A DNA stretch of 64,000 bases. It comes from Asticcacaulis tiandongensis (GTDB taxonomy: Bacteria > Pseudomonadota > Alphaproteobacteria > Caulobacterales > Caulobacteraceae). This document shows positions 61,068 to 64,000 of the stretch, piece after piece. The stretch spans positions 62,001 to 126,000 of the forward strand of contig NZ_SSBC01000019.1 of assembly GCF_006475605.1 (NCBI RefSeq). The letters run 5' to 3'. The notes beneath the pieces were generated by a model that saw only the letters and a program-made list of their open reading frames with translations, had not been told where the DNA came from and did no database searches. Each line of letters begins with the position of its first letter. Position 1 is the stretch's first letter. The position numbers and the translations under genes were made by a program.

Positions 61068-62942
61068 CTATTTGGGCGTTTCCGCCGCCTTGGCCTTATA
61101 ATAATTAGCCATGACGTCAAAAGCCAGTTTGCGGACGCCGGTTTCGGACACAAGGCCCTTACGGTTCCAGCCGTTCTGTATCACCGGATGCTCACGGCGC
61201 AGGGACTGGAAATCCTTAAGGATCCAGGGAGACATGCCACGCAGTTGAGGGATATTGTCAACCATTTTCAGGGTCTGGCGATAATATTCCGCCTGAAAAT
61301 CCTCGGTATATTTGCCACGAATGCCATCGCCTTCGCGCAGCCCAGCCAGTGCATCGGCACCGAATTCGGATAGCACTACGGGCTTGCCTGCGGGAACTTC
61401 CCAGCGCAATGAGGGCAGTTCTTCGAGTGTATTGCTGCCGTACCAGCCGGCATAGGTATTGACGGCCATGACATCGAGTTTATCGACCAGTGGGTCATTG
61501 ATAAAGATGGTGGTCTGGCCGTTTTCCGTGCGGCCTTCGACCAGAAGGGCGGCGCTGATCAGACGGCTCGGGTCAATGTCACGCACCGTATCGGCCAGAG
61601 CACTGTGGAAGGCATTGCGGCTGTCGGTTACGGGGGTTTCATTGCCAACGCTCCACATGATGACCGAGGCACGGTTGCGGTCGCGATAGATCATTTCAGC
61701 CAGCATGGTGCGTGCCTTAAGGAGCACATTGGGGTTTTCCCAGTCCACCGTCCAGTAAACCGGAATTTCGCTCCAGACCAGAAGTCCCAGTTCGTCGGCC
61801 ATACGCACCGTGACATCTGAGTGCGGATAATGCGACAGGCGGACATAATTGCCGTTCATGCCGTATTTGATTTCGCTCAACAGCGCCCGTGACGCCTGTT
61901 CGGTCATGTTGCGTGCCGGATTAGGCCCGAACTCTTCTTCGTGCAGAGATACGCCGCGCAGGAAAATCGACTTGCCATTCAGAAGAATACGGTCACCGTC
62001 AACTTCGATCGTGCGTAAACCCACGCGGTCGTCAAGCCTGTCTGATGAGGTTGCAAAGCTGACGTCATAAAGGGTGGGAGTTTCCGGCGACCACTTCTTC
62101 AGATTGCGCGGGGCTTTGGCGTCAAAACGCGCATAGCCATTGGCATCAGTCGTCGCCGACAGTTTTACTGCCAGACCGGATACGGTTACGTTGACAGTCT
62201 GACCGGCGGCTTGGGGACCATCAAGTTTGGCGGTCCCTTTCAGGCGACCATCAGTGGTCAGCTCAATAACCGCGTCGTCAATATAGGTTTGCGGTGTGTA
62301 AATCAGGCGTACCGGACGGATGATGCCGCCATATATGTCCCAGTCGGTAATGCCGGTCGGAATGGTTTGCGGGCCATGTTCGGAATCGACCCCTACCGTC
62401 AGACGGTTTTCACCGGCGCGCAGCTTGTCGGTGACTTCAAAACTGAAAGGCGTATAGCCGCCCTCATGTTCACCGATCTTCTCACCATTGAGATAGACAT
62501 GGGCATGATAGTTGACTGCCTCAAAACGCAGAAAAGCGCGCCCGCCCTTAAGATCCTTTGGGGTGAACTTACGCTGGAACCAGATCAGACCATCATAGTA
62601 GCGCAGTTCCGGTTCGGCCGCATTCCACGCACCGGGAATGGTCATGCGCGGACCGCGGTCCATGTCGAATTCAAAAAAATCGACACCGCCCTTGGCCTCT
62701 ACCGCTGCGACATCAATATCGCGGTAGCGCTGCATGCGTGACTTTGCCACCCAGCCATTAATATCGGTCAGGCCGGTGCGGTAAAGGTCTTTGGAATAGG
62801 TCCACTGACCCGACAATTCATCATGTGAGCGGTCAATGGCGCCCGTCAACAGATGTTGCGGACGTAAGGTCTCTGCGGCCAGCGAGGGCGTGGCCATTAT
62901 CAGGCCGAGCGCCATCGCTACCAGGGTGCGAAAGGGCTTCAT
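61068..62942 (-). CDS. GH2 family beta-glucuronidase-like enzyme, exported
   Basis: A 624-residue GH2 enzyme with a signal peptide (ends SLAAET). The sugar-binding domain (YYDGLIWFQRKF, HAHVYLNGEKIGEHEGGY), Ig-like domain and TIM barrel are in the usual order. Acid/base Glu is in MWSVGNETP (about residue 440) and nucleophile Glu in LSEFGADAL (about 525). Size and the NYVRLSHYPHS segment fit beta-glucuronidases; galactosidase activity is not excluded. A fused N-terminal stretch of about 70 residues before the first domain is longer than usual. It is transcribed toward the TonB receptor gene, separated from it by a terminator and an AT-rich region. Confidence 0.82.
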   Translation of the reverse strand: MKPFRTLVAMALGLIMATPSLAAETLRPQHLLTGAIDRSHDELSGQWTYSKDLYRTGLTDINGWVAKSRMQRYRDIDVAAVEAKGGVDFFEFDMDRGPRMTIPGAWNAAEPELRYYDGLIWFQRKFTPKDLKGGRAFLRFEAVNYHAHVYLNGEKIGEHEGGYTPFSFEVTDKLRAGENRLTVGVDSEHGPQTIPTGITDWDIYGGIIRPVRLIYTPQTYIDDAVIELTTDGRLKGTAKLDGPQAAGQTVNVTVSGLAVKLSATTDANGYARFDAKAPRNLKKWSPETPTLYDVSFATSSDRLDDRVGLRTIEVDGDRILLNGKSIFLRGVSLHEEEFGPNPARNMTEQASRALLSEIKYGMNGNYVRLSHYPHSDVTVRMADELGLLVWSEIPVYWTVDWENPNVLLKARTMLAEMIYRDRNRASVIMWSVGNETPVTDSRNAFHSALADTVRDIDPSRLISAALLVEGRTENGQTTIFINDPLVDKLDVMAVNTYAGWYGSNTLEELPSLRWEVPAGKPVVLSEFGADALAGLREGDGIRGKYTEDFQAEYYRQTLKMVDNIPQLRGMSPWILKDFQSLRREHPVIQNGWNRKGLVSETGVRKLAFDVMANYYKAKAAETPK

Positions 62943-63057
62943 AGGACAGTTTCCATTATGTCTGGTCAGTTGTCAGATAACTTAACCTTAGTAACGTCAA
63001 ACCCTGAAAGTCGCAACCTGTAAATCAATATCAATCAATATTGAGCATAATTGGTGC

Positions 63058-64000
63058 CTAGACGACCTTTGAGTAACGCTCTCTGGCACCCGCCTGCGCA
63101 TAGGCATCAAACGTACAGGCCACTGTGCGGATCAGCATGGGATAGGGGGAATGAAACTGAATCCTACGTCCTTCAACCGTGACCATACCGGCCTCCACAT
63201 AGGGTCTAAGCGCGGTAATATCATCATCAAGATAGTCTTCGGCATAGTCATATTGGCTGAGCAGGGCAGGGATATCGGCTTTGAAATAGCACATCAGGTC
63301 GCTGATGACCGCCTTGCGCAGCTTATCGTCGCCGCCATAGACCCAACCATTACGGGATGCCAATTGGCCTTTGGCAAGCGTATTCTGATAGGTGGTGGCC
63401 TGAGGAATGTTCTGGACGATGCCCTCATCCAGTTCGCTGATCGAGGACGCCCCCAGCGCGATCAGGCGGTCATTGGGCATGTCGGTATAGCCCATGAAAT
63501 TGCGCCGCAAGGTGCCGCCTTTGAGCGCACGGCTTAGGCCGTCGTCGGGTTTGGCAAAATGATCAATACCTATGGCATCATAGCCCTGAGCGATAAGGGT
63601 CTCTGTAATGAGCCGCGCGAAACCGGCCTTGTCATCAATCGAAGGCAGGGTGGCTTCGTCAATCAGGGTCTGGTGCTTTTTGAACCACGGCACATGGGCG
63701 TAGGAAAAGACACTGACCCGCGACGCCCTCAGGCTTTGGACCTCTTTCAGGGTTTTTTCAATGCTGCTGGCGGTTTGCAACGGCAGGCCGTAGATCAGGT
63801 CGATCCCCAGAGCCTCAAGGCCATAGCTGCGCAACAGATCAACCGAAGCCCGGATAAGCTCAATCGGCTGGACGCGGTTGATCGCGCGCTGCACCTCAAT
63901 CTGGGTGTCCTGCACCCCCAGACTGATGCGGTTGAACCCAAGGGCCGCATAGGCTGAGGCTTTCGCGGCGGTGACGCGGCGTGGATCAAGTTCGATAGAG
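63058..64000 (-). CDS. hemN: Oxygen-independent coproporphyrinogen III oxidase (3' part)
   Basis: The frame stays open to the right window edge; about 313 C-terminal residues are visible. SIELDPRRV, GFNRISLGVQD, INRVQP and IDLIYGLPLQT are the HemN core segments after the radical-SAM cluster, whose CxxxCxxC lies beyond the window. The C-terminal part (HFAKPDDGLSRAL, RNFMGYTD) confirms true HemN rather than the HemW relative. It makes protoporphyrinogen IX without oxygen in heme synthesis. No FNR-type site can be judged because the promoter is outside. Confidence 0.92.
   Translation of the reverse strand, partial: SIELDPRRVTAAKASAYAALGFNRISLGVQDTQIEVQRAINRVQPIELIRASVDLLRSYGLEALGIDLIYGLPLQTASSIEKTLKEVQSLRASRVSVFSYAHVPWFKKHQTLIDEATLPSIDDKAGFARLITETLIAQGYDAIGIDHFAKPDDGLSRALKGGTLRRNFMGYTDMPNDRLIALGASSISELDEGIVQNIPQATTYQNTLAKGQLASRNGWVYGGDDKLRKAVISDLMCYFKADIPALLSQYDYAEDYLDDDITALRPYVEAGMVTVEGRRIQFHSPYPMLIRTVACTFDAYAQAGARERYSKVV

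Overview
The window looks like part of a secondary replicon (chromid or megaplasmid) of an alphaproteobacterium in the Caulobacteraceae, most like Asticcacaulis. The evidence is a self-contained partition/replication locus (parA, parB, an RPA-family initiator and iterons), a CtrA-type site and clustered GANTC sites at that locus, a TonB-dependent receptor of the Xanthomonas/Caulobacter type, many plant-polysaccharide enzymes, and core-like genes (pst, glutathione-dependent formaldehyde oxidation, hemN). The genus and the chromid status are inferences. I saw no rRNA, tRNA, CRISPR array, transposase or prophage.

Layout. 1-2153: end of an amino-sugar operon (GlcNAc-type kinase, CutC, SIS-type deaminase). 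2150-8450: an iron block (hydroxyacid dehydrogenase, PiuC, siderophore receptor, DUF4198 protein, TonB) with Fur-like sites. 8520-12660: replicon maintenance locus, namely a CtrA-type box, parA, parB, two copies of a 16-bp parS-like palindrome, the initiator gene and five 21-22 bp iterons. 12731-26497: GH43-type enzymes, an oligogalacturonate-lyase-like protein and an esterase, mixed with two GGDEF-EAL proteins, a zinc efflux pair (ArsR/CDF), CstA with its YbdD-type partner, and a small RNA. 26784-31145: a second iron-linked operon (DUF4198, PepSY, DUF2271, ApbE, flavodoxin-reductase), followed by two tiny genes and a strong candidate for a Fur-repressed small RNA.

31963-48017: a carbohydrate-catabolism island. 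A LacI regulator diverges from an eight-gene operon (epimerase-like, SDR, class III CoA-transferase, solute-binding-like protein without a signal peptide, enoyl-CoA hydratase, D-2-hydroxyacid dehydrogenase, glycerate kinase, L-lactate/hydroxyacid dehydrogenase). A GH2 enzyme, a GH141-like beta-helix enzyme and the last two enzymes of a non-phosphorylative L-fucose/L-rhamnose pathway follow. Four promoters here carry variants of the palindrome ATAATACGTATTAT, so they may form one regulon. The lower fucose/rhamnose route would release L-lactate, which the operon's last enzyme could oxidise.

48196-52248: pstSCAB on the minus strand behind a three-repeat Pho box. 52280-64000: the second copy of the small RNA found at 19.8 kb, fghA, a membrane LytTR regulator, an orphan FtsX-type permease, adhC, a small membrane protein, a large TonB-dependent receptor with a CU-rich 3' RNA, a beta-glucuronidase-like GH2 enzyme and the 3' part of hemN.

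The most noteworthy items are the paired small RNAs (19837-19920 and 52280-52362) with compensatory stem changes, the Fur-controlled small RNA (about 31720-31855), the cell-cycle signals at the replicon origin, and the eight-gene CoA-linked operon, whose pathway I cannot match to a named one.
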